From NCBI GenBank assembly GCA_021234155.1, contig JAJEKV010000008.1, forward strand, positions 24,262,618-24,326,617: a stretch of 64,000 nucleotides of DNA, given 5' to 3'. This DNA comes from Isoetes taiwanensis (lineage: Eukaryota > Streptophyta > Lycopodiopsida > Isoetales > Isoetaceae). The position numbers and the translations under genes are program-made. Below are positions 11,301 to 25,455 of the stretch, piece after piece (position 1 is the first letter of the stretch; every line of letters starts with the position of its first letter). Below the pieces are notes generated by a model. That model had not been told where the DNA came from. It did not search any database and was given only the letters and a program-made list of their open reading frames with translations.

Positions 11301-13564
11301 TCAAAACTCGCTTCGCGAATAGACATATGTAACTTGGCCGGGCCGCTTCATTAGTTGCCGGAATAGATGTAACCGCCCATCACCTTCCATTTGCATGGGT
11401 TTAAGAGATGACGTCCGACGGGCGTATTAGAGGGAGGAGAATAGAATAGACCAGAATAAAACAGCTTACCGCATTAACCGAGATCAATTCGTCGCGGGAC
11501 CCAAACACTTGGCGAAGAAGTGTATTACCATCCTGCTAAAAACCCTCCCCGCTTCCTCGAAAGGGTTGTTTGGGAAACCGTGACAGAATAGGTTTGGCTG
11601 GCCGACCGCATAAATACAAATACAAAATAAATGGGGATGTGAATATGTACATGTATCAAGGCGTAAGAGCCCGAGGACCGAGCTGATCCTTTCGACGATC
11701 CATGATCCGAGAAGAAGGAGCCCAACCTCCTACCGAAAGCCAGGTTGTTATCTGATGCAATGGGGGCCGTGATGGGACTTTCACTCGAAGATAGTGTATC
11801 CGGTCGTCATCATATTAGTCGCATTAACTCGTGCGTAGAAGGCCCAACTCCGTGAAGGCTGATTAAAGCCTCCCCGACGAAGCTCCCCAACCCATCTCCC
11901 CCGCTTCCTAACTGAGACTATGTGTACTTAAAGCGATAGAGACAATGGATCTGCACTTTTCATGGGGTAGATGGGGGCGCAGTAGTGACAGCAGGCCCCG
12001 CCCCAACAGGGGATTTATGTTGCGCGATAATGTGCCATCTTTGACTGCTCATGATGCCGCGCATCCCATAGCTTACTTTCAGGGAAGCATGTTTCAAGGC
12101 AATCGCCCGAGATCAGCGGCTGACCGGCTTTGCCAGACTTGATGCACCTGCGTTCCCGACATTCCATCCGCCAGCCATCACCCTCTTTTTCCTCCAAAGT
12201 GCTTCTTTTCGCCATTGAGGCCCCATTGCCATAGTGTGTTTTAAGCCGGGAGACGGTAGTATCGCCCGCGCCGCATCACCTTCCGGAAGTATCTATGTGT
12301 CTATCAAGGCCCCTCTTTGAAGAGGCAAGAAACTGCTTCCTCGCGAATAAAGATCCGTATGGGATCAGGACTTCAACCCTGCGGCCCGTACAAGAAAAGC
12401 TTTCTCGTGACCTCGCCTTCCAAGTCATTCTAAGCGGCGAGGGAAATCACCGCCCCGCATCTTTGACCCTGCATTAAAGCACAGAAACTTTATCAGCACT
12501 GAATAGGTGCATTCAGAGGTCTAACTATAGAGCTCTGCCCAGGCTAGAAAATCATTTATTCCAAAGCTTAATTTTCACCTGTGGGTCGCAACATGAAATC
12601 TCCGGGCTTTGTAAGAAAACGGGCGCAAAGTACGCAAAATTTCTCCTCTATTCTAGGGGAGGGTATCAGTCCTCTTCCGTGGACAGTGACTCATCCTCCT
12701 CGGCTTGAACGCTGTCATGGGACCTCTAATTGCTCAGTTCTCGAAAGGGGTCCCCAAATGCCTTCCCCATACATCTTTACCTTTTTAAAGGATACACTTA
12801 TCTTCCATCAAGCCAATTCAAAGGGGTCCTGCACGTCTCCTTTCTCCTTATCTTACCTTTTTAAAGGATATATCTTCATCTTCCCTCCCAGACAGTCTCC
12901 TCTTTCAATAAGAACTTACACTATATTACGCAACCAAGATGCTTGGCATACACAACCTCCTTATGTTTGGTAAATGTTGGGATACCGGGTGTTCAACATA
13001 TAGATTGCTTCTGTATGGTCCCCCGATAATCCCGCACCTTTATATACCATCTTTATAATTTATATGACACCCAAATAGCTTTTTGTTTGCTTCCAAGCCA
13101 CTTATACATTTTGTGCATGCTGTCCTTACCTTAAAACCATTGTTAGCCCTGGGTTCTAAATTCTTTTCCAGGTATATGCAAGGCATGTACTTATTCTTTA
13201 TAAATGTGTGTTCCACAAAATATTATCTTAAATACCTTTAAAAATACAGCCAAGACGGAGGGTTGCCTCCTGCGGACCTGAGGTAAGAAGTGACTTTATA
13301 ATGATAAAGTTAGACTTCAAGACATCAGATTTGCATCCCAGCCAGTAGCCAGCCCCACGTAAGTAGGATAAGCCTGAAACGGGAAGCAGTGATAATAGCC
13401 ACCTAATTTTAAGTAGATAATTGAACAAATAAGTAAACAGAATAGTTTATCTATAGTCATGATTTTCCTATAGGAGGTTACTAATGAAAGGAGAACGGAT
13501 CTTTATTAAGCAAATACTAATACATTTTCTATCCTATATTATAATGTTTTATACTGCATTCCTG
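8320..13564. other. No gene recognised; includes a GC-richer patch
   Basis: I find no convincing coding sequence or RNA gene. Apart from the repeat at 8396-8770 the sequence is anonymous. About 11300-12500 is clearly more GC-rich than its flanks and has a less simple texture, somewhat like plant organellar intergenic DNA. The same texture appears near 9080-9350. I recognise no mitochondrial or plastid gene in either, so organellar origin is only a thought. Confidence 0.5.
8396..8770 (+). repeat. Diverged direct repeat, about 240 bp apart
   Basis: The segment at about 8396-8530 returns at about 8634-8770 with roughly one difference in six bases. Shared blocks include gatatggtatatggggtatg, tgatttccttgaaggatccg and ttatcactagaagtgcta. 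The even spread of substitutions marks an old, genuine duplication. The unit is not recognised. Confidence 0.85.
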
Positions 13565-14245
13565 ATTTGGATCCAGCCCTAGATCTCACTCTTACCAATA
13601 AACAATCTTAACTAAGATCAAAGGGGTCCAAACAAGCCCCTTTTCTAAATGTGATTCCTTTTTTAGAGAGTCCAAAACAGTTCTTTTTTCCAAGTTTCAC
13701 GTAAATCCTATTATTGCTTACAATTTCGTATTTAAGGCCAGGGATCAATCAAATTTGTAATACATGTTAAAGTGCTTTTAAGGTTTTTTCTAATTCCTAA
13801 TTCCAACCATTGAGTTTCTAGCAATGTGTCCTGCACCGCTATGGCTACCAAGGAGGATTTAGTGAGCTTTGTAGCCTGAGCTCACGCCCAAGTCCTAGCA
13901 ACAACCATGGTATATGTGCAATTACTTAGATACGCTTAGAAGCTGTATAAAGAAAGATTTCTTTGTGTAATTCCCGATTTGGATCCAAATTTCCAGATCC
14001 GACGGCCACAAAATAACTCTAATCCAAGAGAAAGGTCCAAACAAGCCCTTTTTCTTAAATGCGGATCTCTTTTTTTGAGAGAGTCCAAACAAAGCCCTTT
14101 TTTCCAAGCCACTAAAATCCCATTATTGTCCGCCAATTTATTTTCGTGAGCTTGCTGTTTTATGGATCAACTGGCCCAATAAAAGCACAAGGAAAGGTAC
14201 TTTCTTAAGGTTTTTCTTACCTCCCCGAATTTAACCATTGAGCTC
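13565..14245 (+). repeat. Diverged repeat pair of about 260 bp
   Basis: The block at about 13565-13820 and the block at about 13979-14245 share an ordered series of motifs. These are gatttggatcca, ggtccaaacaagccc, a T-rich stretch, gagagtccaaa, tttttccaag, cccattattg-like sequence, and aaccattgag. Spacing is similar but identity is well below that of the 136-bp echoes. This suggests two copies of one repeat family inserted or duplicated long ago. Confidence 0.7.
13860..13972 (+). repeat. Dispersed repeat, copy 1 (other copy near 22650)
   Basis: The stretch containing agtcctagcaac, ccatggtatatgtg and gaaagatttct also occurs near 22650-22750 in the same order and orientation, with scattered differences. 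The two copies lie about 8.8 kb apart, so this is an interspersed family, not a local duplication. Confidence 0.7.
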
Positions 14246-17200
14246 TCGAAGTAATTTTTTTATGTTTTTTCTTAAAAGAGCGTTTTCATGTTTTTTGTGA
14301 GTAATATCTCAATATGCCGTGGAAGGATAGTTTGCTTACTGGTTGAAAACAACTCCTGATTGGTGCAACCTTTGTATTTCTTATAACAACCCAATGTAAC
14401 CTTTAATACCACCATTCAATACAAACTATCACTTAGAAAGAATTTTACAATACTTCCGCCGTCATTTTGTTTCAATAATGCAACATTATCCGAATTTCAA
14501 TCATCTCCCAAAAGCATTGCCAATGTAGTATCCGTTAACGCTTGACCGCTCCTTTGCTGTGTTTCGGGATTATGACTCAACACCTTGTTGTAGACATAAC
14601 ACATGTGCTCTGTGATAAAGGTGAATCTATCCCTTCGCCTCCATGTTTTAAATTGCAATTGGGTATTCTGCCTTGTGCCTACCTCAATCTTGTATGGCTC
14701 AGATCCCTTCTAAGGTCATAAGTAAACCATTTCCTCAACGGAGTGTTTAGTTTCACCACCGCCTACAGTCAAAACTACGCCCGTGTTCACATCTTCATCA
14801 TTGCTTAATCTAGCCCTTTATTGACACGCCTTCCATTTCACCTCGATAGTGCTATCAAAATCAAGGTACATTTGAAGAAGCCTTCAAAGGAATACCTTCC
14901 ACATGTGGAAGACATGTCCTTCACTCTGTGCCAATTACCCATTAAGGAATTCTGTAATTCATCATCCCTTATGTTTGACCCAATGGCGACCGGCCATGTC
15001 CGGCCGGGTCCGGGGAACACAAACACATCAACTGGATTACCATGTGTGTTGAATTACTGGTTGAACAAACCATTATCATTTGTTCTTGCTCCCTACTTCG
15101 GAGCCTTCGATTCCATAGGAATACGGAGCAACAAAGGGGATTTGTTCCCACGCGACGCGTATTTTGCATTTACACCGCCTTTGGATACTCACCATGCATT
15201 TCACGCCATCACTGCACTATTCTCCGTAATGCCTAAACTAGCCTCGGAGCGGAGCATCTACTTCTATCATCTAAGTTAGTGATGATCAAAGTCTATTGTC
15301 CTCTCATGAGTCACCATTCAACGCGGATATAGTGCAGATAATTTGTCCGTCGGAGTGACTTCCTCATCGAAGTTACTTCAATCTGTGGTGTCTTCTCAAA
15401 ACGGGTGTTCTAAGTATTACCACCGCTCTCGATTGTATTCTCTGCATTCCACTCCCCGGAAACTTGTTCATTAACAAAGACTGCTCCTTGTATAGGCTTA
15501 TTTTGGGAGCCAACACTTTTTCCACCTTCTGGAAGAAGTTTGTTCATTAGTCCCTGGCTCCCAATGTCTTCCCTCCAACCATGCTCTGTATCTAGAGTTT
15601 TGTAAGAGTGCTTCATGTCAAAATAATGCACTTTATCATATAAACTCATTGTCTTTGCATATCTCAGCTGTGCTGCACTTTCCATGCCTAGATCATCTCA
15701 CATGTGTTAGTGTGGGACGGAAGTGGCTCGCTATATCCATTCCTGAAGCATGTAATTTCCCACCTTCACTGATGCCACCAGCCTTCTAACCAATGGTTAA
15801 GGATTTGTCCATGATCGTCTGCCTGTGCCAATTAACTATAATCTCATGATAGGATATCCACTTCCCACTGGTTCCGATTCTCCATTTCAATAAAGTCCAA
15901 ATTAGCTTTTAAAGTGCCCCATATATGTATTTGTCTCAAGATTGTAGTTAACTGCCTTAAATGAAATTGATGGAAGAACGCTTCCACCTATCATCTCCTC
16001 ACCCATGATAATATCTCGATCATTGGCCCATCTAGTTGTAGTTTCTCACTGGAATTCACTTTCCCAAACTTCGTTTATCATGATCTTATTTAGTTTTTCC
16101 CAAAACAATCTCTCTGCAGAATGTAACTTGGTTTTCATGTCACATGCTGCAATAATATGTGACTGATTCTACAAAAATGATTTAGTTTACCAAGAGCATG
16201 ACTTAAAAAATGACCTTGAGTAACTATTAGATTTATAGACTTGGTTGAACCAACAAGTTAACTAAGTGGGAATGCTTTTGACATGATCAGAATGTACCCA
16301 GGCACCATGTTCCAGATCCCTCCCTTGGACGATTCCAGTCACCAAAATCCACTGAATCCAGTCCAAGCAGACACTTGGTTATGATCTTTCTATTCTACCT
16401 GTAACCGATAGGGAAAACCTGACCCATGAAGTACTGACATCAAGGTTTCAAATACAAAATTTGAGAAAACTCGTCTCCCCCTATTTTATTTTTAGAGTTT
16501 TAGTTTCATGAATCCACCCTTCTAAATCAATTAGCAACAAAGATAACATCCCTTCATTTCTACGTGACAAAGCTATTCTTAAGAGAAGAAAAGCTGCCCA
16601 ATTGCCTTTGCTATTCAAAGGCCCAATTTTTAAAGTAACTTATCCACACCTTAATCACGTCTCTGGAAAGTGGAGATTCCCTGTAAATTATATTCCCCAT
16701 CTTACAAAGTCCAAGACTGTGTTGGCTTCTGTTCCTCTGTGGTTGATGATGGTTTTAGGTGCCTTGAACACGCAAACACTTTCTCTGATCAACTCAACCT
16801 CGATGGTTGTGATTGCCTGCGTGAGTTTTCACCCTGTAAAACTTAAATGACCGGGAAGCAATAGTATATTTTGTGATGCCACGACTTCCATATTCGTCAG
16901 CTCCTGAAATATGAATAAGGACCTAGCTGGAACCATAGCTTCCACTGATGGTTTGAGTGCTTCAAGGTCCCTTCTCTCCATTGCACCCTGCTGTTCCTGC
17001 TTCCTAAAATGATTCAACAAACCTATTTGATTGCAGTGGCTACAATGGAAGTGTTAACAACTCTGTACATCCCGGAAACAGAACAAATCAGATGAGAATA
17101 CCTGACCACACATGATCCATGTTCGCTCCATTCTCAAAGGGCTTGGAAATACTTTTCACATGGGAGTTCATAAACCACAGCGCTTTACTCAGTAATAACT

Positions 17201-20200
17201 GCAATGGTTCAATTCTCACGTGATAAACGAACTTCTAATACCAAGTTCAATTTGCTATTGCCACCATTATTGAAATAACGTAACATGGACATTTCTCAAG
17301 CATTGATTCCGCTAATTTAGGTGAGTCCACAACTATGGGGTATACCGAGGAACTCCATAATCCTGTGGATACCACTTCACGCATTACACGCGGGAACTAA
17401 ACTCTATCAATTACATAGAATCCATCACTGCTTTCGGCTTCTCGTAACATATGTCATGAATCCACATCACTAATATCTACCCACACTTGTTGGCAACATC
17501 ACAAGATTCCAGTTGGGTTTCAAAACATTGTGAAACCGTGATGGTTACCGCATACAAACCCATTATGATCGTACAGAAATGTGCTAGATTGCAAACTTAC
17601 CCGAGTATCAAGGCTTATCAGATGCTGGCCTTCCAATTCTGGTGAGTTCCAGAACGCACACTATTTGTTGATGATTCGCCTTTATTTTGAATTACGCAAA
17701 CATTTCAATTTGAAAGCCTTTAATAAACGGAAATATTCGCTTAATTCGCCAACTTATTTTCAGAATAACGCATTAAATCATATCTGCTTTGAATTGAAAT
17801 AATAATACCTACCACAAGTCTAATTAACGCGGCAATCAAAAAATTAAATACAAAACGGCTATTAGAAACCACCGAAACTGCATTTTTAACTAGTAAGGAC
17901 TGGCCGCGAAAATGTATCATCATAAACGAATGCTTAGGAGACTCCAGCTTTTGTGCTTAGGTAACCCTTTTTAAAACCATATTCAATTTAAAAATTCTAT
18001 GTATTAGTTTTAGAATAGAAGAACTAGTCTTGTAAATTGTCTTGAATGTGCTGCTTTAGAATGAAGAAGGTCTCGTGAATGAAAATTGAATTGCGCGCTT
18101 GAAGTCCTACCAAGGCTCCAAGAAGCATCAGATTTCTAGAACCTCCCTCTCCTCCTGCTGAAGCTTCAAAAATTGGCAAGTTTCACTGGAAAATGCACGC
18201 GGCTCGGTCAGCGCAGTAAGATGCGACGCGTTTTGTTCATTCTTAGTCTCTGCTTTCCTCGCTGCTACAATGGGGCAAGGCCATTCCCTTGAAGCCTGCT
18301 GAAATGGCTTGTTGTTTTTGCAAAGTATAGGTTTAAAATTATGTTAAACACTCCAAATCCATTACTCGCTATTCTATAATGGCTGAGTCTTTATGTTCTC
18401 AAAAGCTTCGCCTTCAAGTCTGAAGCTTTATTCCTCGTGGAAGTCACTTCGTCTTAAGCTTTGTTCTTTTGCATAGTTTAGGTTTGAAAAATTTGTTCCA
18501 AATTCCCTTTGAAGTCCGATGTTGATCCTCTCTTCCGTGATAAATTCGATAATCCATCATTGTTGATGCCGCTAAGGGCGCAGCGCTCGGGCCCCTCTTC
18601 CAGCATGTGGATTGAACGAAGCTCCTCTTCACTTGTCTGGTTCCTCGTTTCGCAACAAGAAGCTTTTGTTCGAATAATACTTAGTTGATCAACACTCTAG
18701 TTCTTGCCTGTAGAAGCCCCATAACTTAAGGTACCCTCTGCTCCATTCTCATCGCTCATTGCTTTTGATCAAAATTTTGATGAACACTACCACATCTTAT
18801 CGGCTTTGTAAGGCTGAATTATATGTCATTTTAAAATGCCACCGCTTTGGTCGCCTGCTTTGACTTTAATGACTTATTGATGTCGGGAAGGTCAGCCTTC
18901 CCTCAAGGTAAAATTTTACTTTATACAAAGTAAAATTTTAGCATATAATCAACCTACGCTTATAGCGTTAAAGTTTTCAGTACCTAGTAATCCCCGAGAT
19001 AGTTTGCTATTGTGTTCTCTTCGTTTGGTTAATTTATGGTATGGTGGTAGAACGAAGCACATCCCGACGCAGGTGCCTACTAGATTGGTAACTCCAAAAG
19101 AAAACCGAGGGCTTGAAATTGCAATGATAACTGATGTTAGTGGGGAAGTAGTTACCGTGAGCGAGTTGACTAACAATGAAGGTAATGTGTCGGAAAGAAT
19201 AGCAAGTAGTGAAATGAATTGGGTACCGAAAATGCCTGCATGAAGAGAAGGCGAAATTGAGGATGATGAAAAGAGAGAGGCAACCAAATAGTGCGTTAAT
19301 AAGCAGAAGAAGGGAAAGAAGTCGATCAATGAAGATGATCCAGTGGATCTTCGCTGAATTTGAGAGAAACTTTCAAAATAGGGTGACATTAGATGAAGTT
19401 TAGCACAAAAGGCATCAGAGCCACCATTGATGCCCTATATTGCGTCGTGATAAAATAAATGAAGAAGTTCAAAAGTTGGTTCCCCGCAGCGCGCTGAGAG
19501 AGAAACTTTCAAAATAGGATGGATATGTAAAATCATGTCTATTCTATCCATGGCAACAAAGAAGCGTGGAGGATGTGAATCGCCACCGGCGAGGACAATT
19601 CATGGTTGTAACTTCTACCGTGGCAAGAAGCAGCTAAGGTACTTTGAAGAGTCCCCATTGAATGCAATCCCGATTAATAACTTATGCAATATGTCTTCCA
19701 CAGACGAAACCACCAACGAATACTAAATTGAAACGGGCCACATACAAACATACACTGTCAACATATTATTTCAGTTTCAGCTGATTTCTATTCCGTTTGA
19801 TGGTTTCAAATGAGACATCTCTTTATCGCCTGGTTTAGTCGCCAACCGTAAGATCTTTTTTTTCATAAATTTATCATGTTGTTGCAGTACGTTATTGTAA
19901 CCTTCACTTCACAAAACCAGATTAAACTCAGACTGGGTTTGTGCACCAAAGTCTTCACACAATTTTATGGATAGTGATAGGGTTGCTACCTGCTAAAACC
20001 CATAAATACATTAAAAGACGGCCTGTGAGAGTTGAAGGCACAAAGAACAAGTGGGAAATGATTTGTCTAAACACTTTGGTACCCTCCTCACACGGAAGGT
20101 CTACACTTGGGATTTTATGTATAATGTAGCCGATATTAATTTAATGTCATTATTCTTCCAACGAACTAATACTACTTGTTTGCTCAACTGTGTCGGATGA

Positions 20201-22649
20201 AGGTCAATTAAGGATTAGAAGATTTACTTTGTCTAACTATGATAACATCTCCTATGTTGAGGTATTGAAGGCCAATTTTAAAAAGAAGTGCCAGTAAAAT
20301 GGACGAAAATGTAAGTACTTAGTTACTGTGGAATCCGGAGTTTGTAACGTCCGTTACTTTAAGGCTACAACCAAGGATCGGAATCCTGAGTCAATGTGAC
20401 TCGAGAGTTTTGTTCATGCACGTCTAGTTAACAATGTCGAGACAATTGATGTTGACTATACCCAAGACTTCTCGGGCTTTGGTAATTTACCAAAAAAATC
20501 CCTACTCAAAGGACAAGAGTTTCAAGATTTGGATCAAAAAAGAAACATGGTTAGAGCATCTCTGTTTAGAACTGGGTGGAGTTTTGGTGAATGGGGCCAC
20601 CGAGCAACAGCACTTATGCGTGCTAATACCTCGTGGATTGTGATGTTGAGACATGGTTCGTAACGCTCAAAGCTAAGAATTCCGTTCAAATAAGTTTAAG
20701 AAACATTGGGAGGAAATACATGCCTTCTTCTGCTACGCTTCAAGCATTTGAAATTCAAAAGACTGGGCATGCTGTGAGTCAAGGTGAGTTTCTAAATACT
20801 CGCAGCATAATAAGTGATGAACTTTGCATCCCGTGACATATTTGGGTGTCTCAAACAGCAAATAGATCTGGATGAGGTCCAAAGGGAAACTGATCGAAGC
20901 AGGGCATACAACGGGAAAGGGAGAATGTCCTGGGTGGTTGGTCTCCCCATTGGCTCTTATCCCTAAGAAGAGGAGGAGGATTGCAATAAAAATTAGAGGG
21001 GTCCAAAAAGGAAGGTAGATGAAGTTGATGAACTTGTTACCGGAGTAGGAGAAAAAGAAGTAAGAAAGGAAAGCCAAATGTTGTCCCATTTAAAAAGTTG
21101 TTGAAGTTTCCTATAAAGAAGAAGAAGGCGATACTTTGAAGATTACCACATCGCCACCCCATATGCTGTGTGCTGCCTAAGATTAAAAACTCAATTCCAA
21201 GAGAATCTAATAGTGAATTTCAGCCATTGAGGGTCTGATGTTTGTATGGTTTCACGAGCCATCTCCCACGTGGCGGATGAGGTTTTCGCCATGAGAAAAC
21301 TTGGGAAAAGAAGCTAAGAAAAATCGCTAGAGCAGTGAATGGGAAAGGAGAGATTGGGGTGCAAATACGGTTCCTATTGATCTACCCACCAATGAACCTT
21401 ACAAAAAAGACATGAATGAAACACCCTGTTCCGAAATTCAAACTGATCTCATTTGATAGATGACGTTTCCACTTTGGGTGAGTTTCGGTTTGGACGATAG
21501 TGGATGGTTGGTACTGGCGTTTCGAAATTTCAGAAAGCAACGACATAGCCAGAAAAAAGAACCTTTGAAATAGGAAATAGAACCTACATCATGATAGGAG
21601 ATGCACCATTCAGCCTTGGCCAAAGATAAGTATGGTACTATTTCAGGATGCGCCCGAAAGTATACCATACAAACGAAGCAACAAATCCATCATTCAAACC
21701 GTGACGACGTTTGAATAAACACGGTGCTGGAATCACAACTCCTAACTGTTGAGGCATTACTTTAGGTCAAGCACGATTCAAAACCGCTACTCATGAGTCC
21801 ATGGGCATGAACTTGAGAAGAGCACCTAATGAATTCTTGCTTCCAAATTTCCATGTGAACCTGGTGACTATGTTGTTGATCTCTGTCAAAAGTGCACAGG
21901 ATCTATGGTTGAGGTAATGTGCACTTATAGATGGTCTCCATTGTTTTGCATCGGATATTGACTTGACATTTGTGATGTGATCAAAACACATCTATGATGT
22001 CCATGTTCAAGAAACCTTTCACCGGAAGAAGCCCCACCGACTCCTGATTTGGATGAAGATGAGCATTGGAAGTGGATGTGCTTGAAGAGCCGCCTGATTG
22101 AAGCAAGTGGCCAAGGCACTCTCTACCTTTGTCTTAGTCTGCCCCTGTATGTCGAGCAATCGGAGGAAGTGTGGTTTGTCCTGTTGCAGCTTTTTATAAT
22201 TTTGTTGGAAAGCAAAAATGCATCTTTATGTCTTTACTACCGCATTGAAAAGCAACAAAAAGAAGACGGCTTATGTCTTTACGAGATCGATGAGGCACTT
22301 TGAGAATACAGCTGACCTACATTATAAGTTTATAATTTTGTTGACATTAAAGCATAATAATCTTTCACTTCAAGTCCTTATATATCTACTCAAGTCATAT
22401 TTTCTCATTATATCTACTTCAAGTCCTTATATGTATATCTGTTTTGATGTTTGTCTTTAGTGCATACAAAGCATATTTTTGGTTGGTCTGCTTTTGAATC
22501 CCACCACCAATCTGGGCTTTATCCATCGCATGCAAGGAATATTATAGGAACATTCCATAAAACCCCAAAACATGATTTGAAAAACCCAAAAAAATTCCTC
22601 CTGAGTTTCTAACAGTCCCTGCACTGCCAGCTACTGTTATCAGGGAGCT
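14246..22649. other. No gene recognised over about 8.4 kb
   Basis: Frames of 60 to 150 codons occur on both strands (for example + 14821-15279, - 15410-15685, - 18949-19389 and + 20434-20643). None shows a domain I know, and adjacent frames do not join into a longer decayed protein that I can name. Some may be remnants of transposases, but I cannot support a call. A 22-bp block starting gagagaaactttcaaaatag at 19362 recurs exactly 136 bp later at 19498. Confidence 0.5.
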
Positions 22650-22755
22650 TTATGGAGCCTGAAATGCCACGTTTCAAGTCCTAGCAACCATGGTATATGT
22701 GTACCGATTAGATATACGGGCTGTGAGAAAGAAAGATTTCTAGGTATATATACCG
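22650..22755 (+). repeat. Dispersed repeat, copy 2
   Basis: This copy matches 13860-13972 through tcctagcaaccatggtatat and gaaagatttct, with an indel of a few bases where copy 1 has an extra caa. It is flanked by unrelated DNA on both sides. Confidence 0.7.
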
Positions 22756-24744
22756 CTTCGCTTCTAGCTTCAATTTCTCGACTTTCTTATAGGAGAATTA
22801 GACAACAAGGAGTCGATTCATCCTGCTGGATGGCTTAAGGTTATTTCCTCGAATCACATTTATGTAAGTAGCGGCTACCATTTTGATGCTTCTTTAAGCT
22901 CTTAAGCCGACCAGATCCTCGTGATTCACAGCTCTTTAATCTATGTCGTCATCTACTTTTGTGTACGTGAGGTTTGATATCGGTTAAATTCCGACAAGTG
23001 AGGGAGGTGAGTTTTTTCTTGATATAGGCTAAGCTCATCTAGAACCAGTCTATAAGCTCAAAACCAGTTTTCACATTGTGGGTTTTGTTTATTTCCAATG
23101 CCCATTTTGTTTCCTTTGACATTGTCTCTCGCCATAAGATCCCAACAATCCCACCCACCCCAGCTCCCACCCGCCTTCCAGAACTGGAAAAATGTTATCG
23201 CAAAATCATAGGTGGCGCCCAAGATTTTTTTCTCCTGGCCATTGTGCTCTTGCACACAAACATTTTCTTCATGCTTACAATCAAAACTATTTTAAGCCCA
23301 CTAATAACTCCTCTTTTCCCTTGCTTCACGCGGTCGAGGCACTTAAGTTCTCTATTACAAAGAGTTTTATCTTGGTTGGATGTGCTCCAAATCTAAATGG
23401 ACATATGTTTTTTCTAATTTTCAGGTTTATGTGCCTCAGGGTAAAAAGTGTTGGTGATTTTCCTTTTAGAATCCCTCGATATTGGTTTCTTTTATATGCA
23501 TCAAACGCTCGTACGTGTTTCAAAGTGTAAATATTACACCAAGCATGTGATCACTTACTTTGAAAGATCGCTTTTCCTCGAGCTCCACCCATTCTTATTA
23601 TAACAAACCAAAAGAAAATTCAACAAATATAGAAACATTTGACTGTACTTGGTAAGTAAACCTTTGAACTCCGCATACAAACACTGCGCTTTAGATTCTA
23701 AAAAAGGAGGTTATCTTGGCCAAACCCAAAGCTTTTACAAGACTCCATGATGTTGGTTTCCAACTCACGATCCTCTAGAATGGAAATGTGTCGCATTTGC
23801 TCCGGCCAGAGAAAAGATGTAAATTGGTTTGAGAAGAAAAGAATAGGCTGTTATACAAGCATGCCTTTGAGATTACCTTCCATTTGCACAACATTCAACT
23901 ATCTCTCTCGTTAGTATTAGCAAGAGCTACTACTTGAATAATCAAGTTTCTTTTGGTTTCTTTCCACTATTGCTACTACTACTACTTAAACTTTGACTTC
24001 ATTTTCCTTGCTCTAGAAAATCCATCCCAAGAAGGTAATTGCTCGTTGAATTTCTTTATCGCTTTCTATATCATTGCCACAATGAAGTACCTCGTGGAGA
24101 AAGATTCATCAGACAGGATACCTTCATGCTTAAAGGGTGATACTGTGAGTTCATGATCCCACGGGCACTATACAAAGGAGCTCTTTAATAATAGCCCAAA
24201 GGTAATACATTATTCACAGATAATTACTATACTCAATTTAGATGACCCAAGATTAAGGTGGGTTTTATCTTTTAGTTGTTTTCTTCTTTGTCGGTGTTTA
24301 CGCCTAAAAGAGCATCCCCACAATGTAATTACTTCTGTACACATTATTTCCATTCGCTCATGTTCTGAGAATTTGGTTTGTTGGTTTATCATTCTTGATG
24401 ATAATCCTATTCTTTCTATGTTGATTTTGTAGATGGTGCGTAAAATATCTCTCTTCTATTGCAAAAAAGCTCTCTAGATTGAGCAAATCTCCTGGCTAAA
24501 TATTCCTCAGAACAAGCTTCAAGCACCTATAGCTGAATGGAGGCCTGCACTCCGGCTAATCTGCACAATGCCACATGCAATGAAACGAGAAACGTGTTCT
24601 CACGCCTCAATGCCCAGTCTGTCACCACCACAACATTCTCTGCTGGGCAGGCCTCATGCCTAACCACGCCTCAGCCATTCATTATTCATCCCACTTATGC
24701 CAAGATTCTGATATTGAAAACTATTTTGAGGGTAAGTCGTCATG
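22756..24744. other. No gene recognised
   Basis: Several frames of about 60-110 codons overlap on both strands around 23058-23530 but show no recognisable domain. No repeats of note were seen. Confidence 0.55.
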
Positions 24745-25010
24745 TCCACTGAATTAAAGTTCATTTAGATATTTATTATGCATTTTCATGAGATAACATA
24801 TATGTTCATCAATTGATATATTTGTAACTTTAGCCTCCCAACAATTCTTCTTCACTTTACAAAGGTATTTATATTGAATACTTTATTCTTTATATAAGTC
24901 AAGCCATAAACCAATCTAATTAAGTTCATTTGACATCATTTCAAGGTATTTTGTATAGCGTAGATAACATATATGTTCATCAATCTGATATATTTAGAAT
25001 TTTGGGCCCG
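24745..25010 (+). repeat. Diverged repeat pair, about 171 bp apart
   Basis: The block gataacatatatgttcatca, followed by a tgatatattt stretch, occurs near 24791 and again near 24962. Upstream sequences (aagttcattt plus T-rich DNA) are also alike. The copies differ at several places. Confidence 0.7.
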
Positions 25011-25079
25011 CCAATGCCGGGTCAGTCATTATGTATAAACAATGTGTCTCCAACTTGTTCCTTCCCAATCTTTGACTAA

Positions 25080-25455
25080 TCAAAGTAATCCTTTACAAAC
25101 AAACCTTTCCACAAATGCCTACCCTCTCCTCTAGCGCCACCCCCTTGCATAGATCCCCTTGATTTGCCCCTTTCTCGGCTTCTCTCTCTAGGGTTTACAA
25201 TCTCTCTAGACCCAAACCCCCCAAACTCCCCCCCAAAAGGCGCTTCCAATCTCGGGCCTTCCTCGAAAGCCCCAAACCGGATTCTGTTGACCTCTTTGAG
25301 GGCAAATGAGACCCCCGTGACTTTGGAGCCCTCAAACCCCATGAACCTCAGCCAGAGTTGGCATGTACACCGTGGAGGATGTTCTATTCTAAATCTATGA
25401 GAAGCAAAGGCGAGATTAGAGCAAAGGGCATGTTAAATAAGCTTTGGAAAGACCT
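25080..25455. other. C-rich segment next to the assembly gap
   Basis: The + strand is rich in C and T (runs such as ccccttgatttgcccctttc) and includes tctctagggtttacaatc. That contains the CTAGGGTTT telo-box-like string often found upstream of plant housekeeping genes. Open frames run on both strands but show no known domain, and the segment ends in the N gap. It could be the 5' part of a host gene or of the LINE beyond the gap. The call is weak. Confidence 0.3.

Noticed and set aside
12295-12973. Frames of 60-130 codons suggesting a small gene
   Set aside because: No domain, no consistent codon pattern and no plausible splice structure that I can defend.
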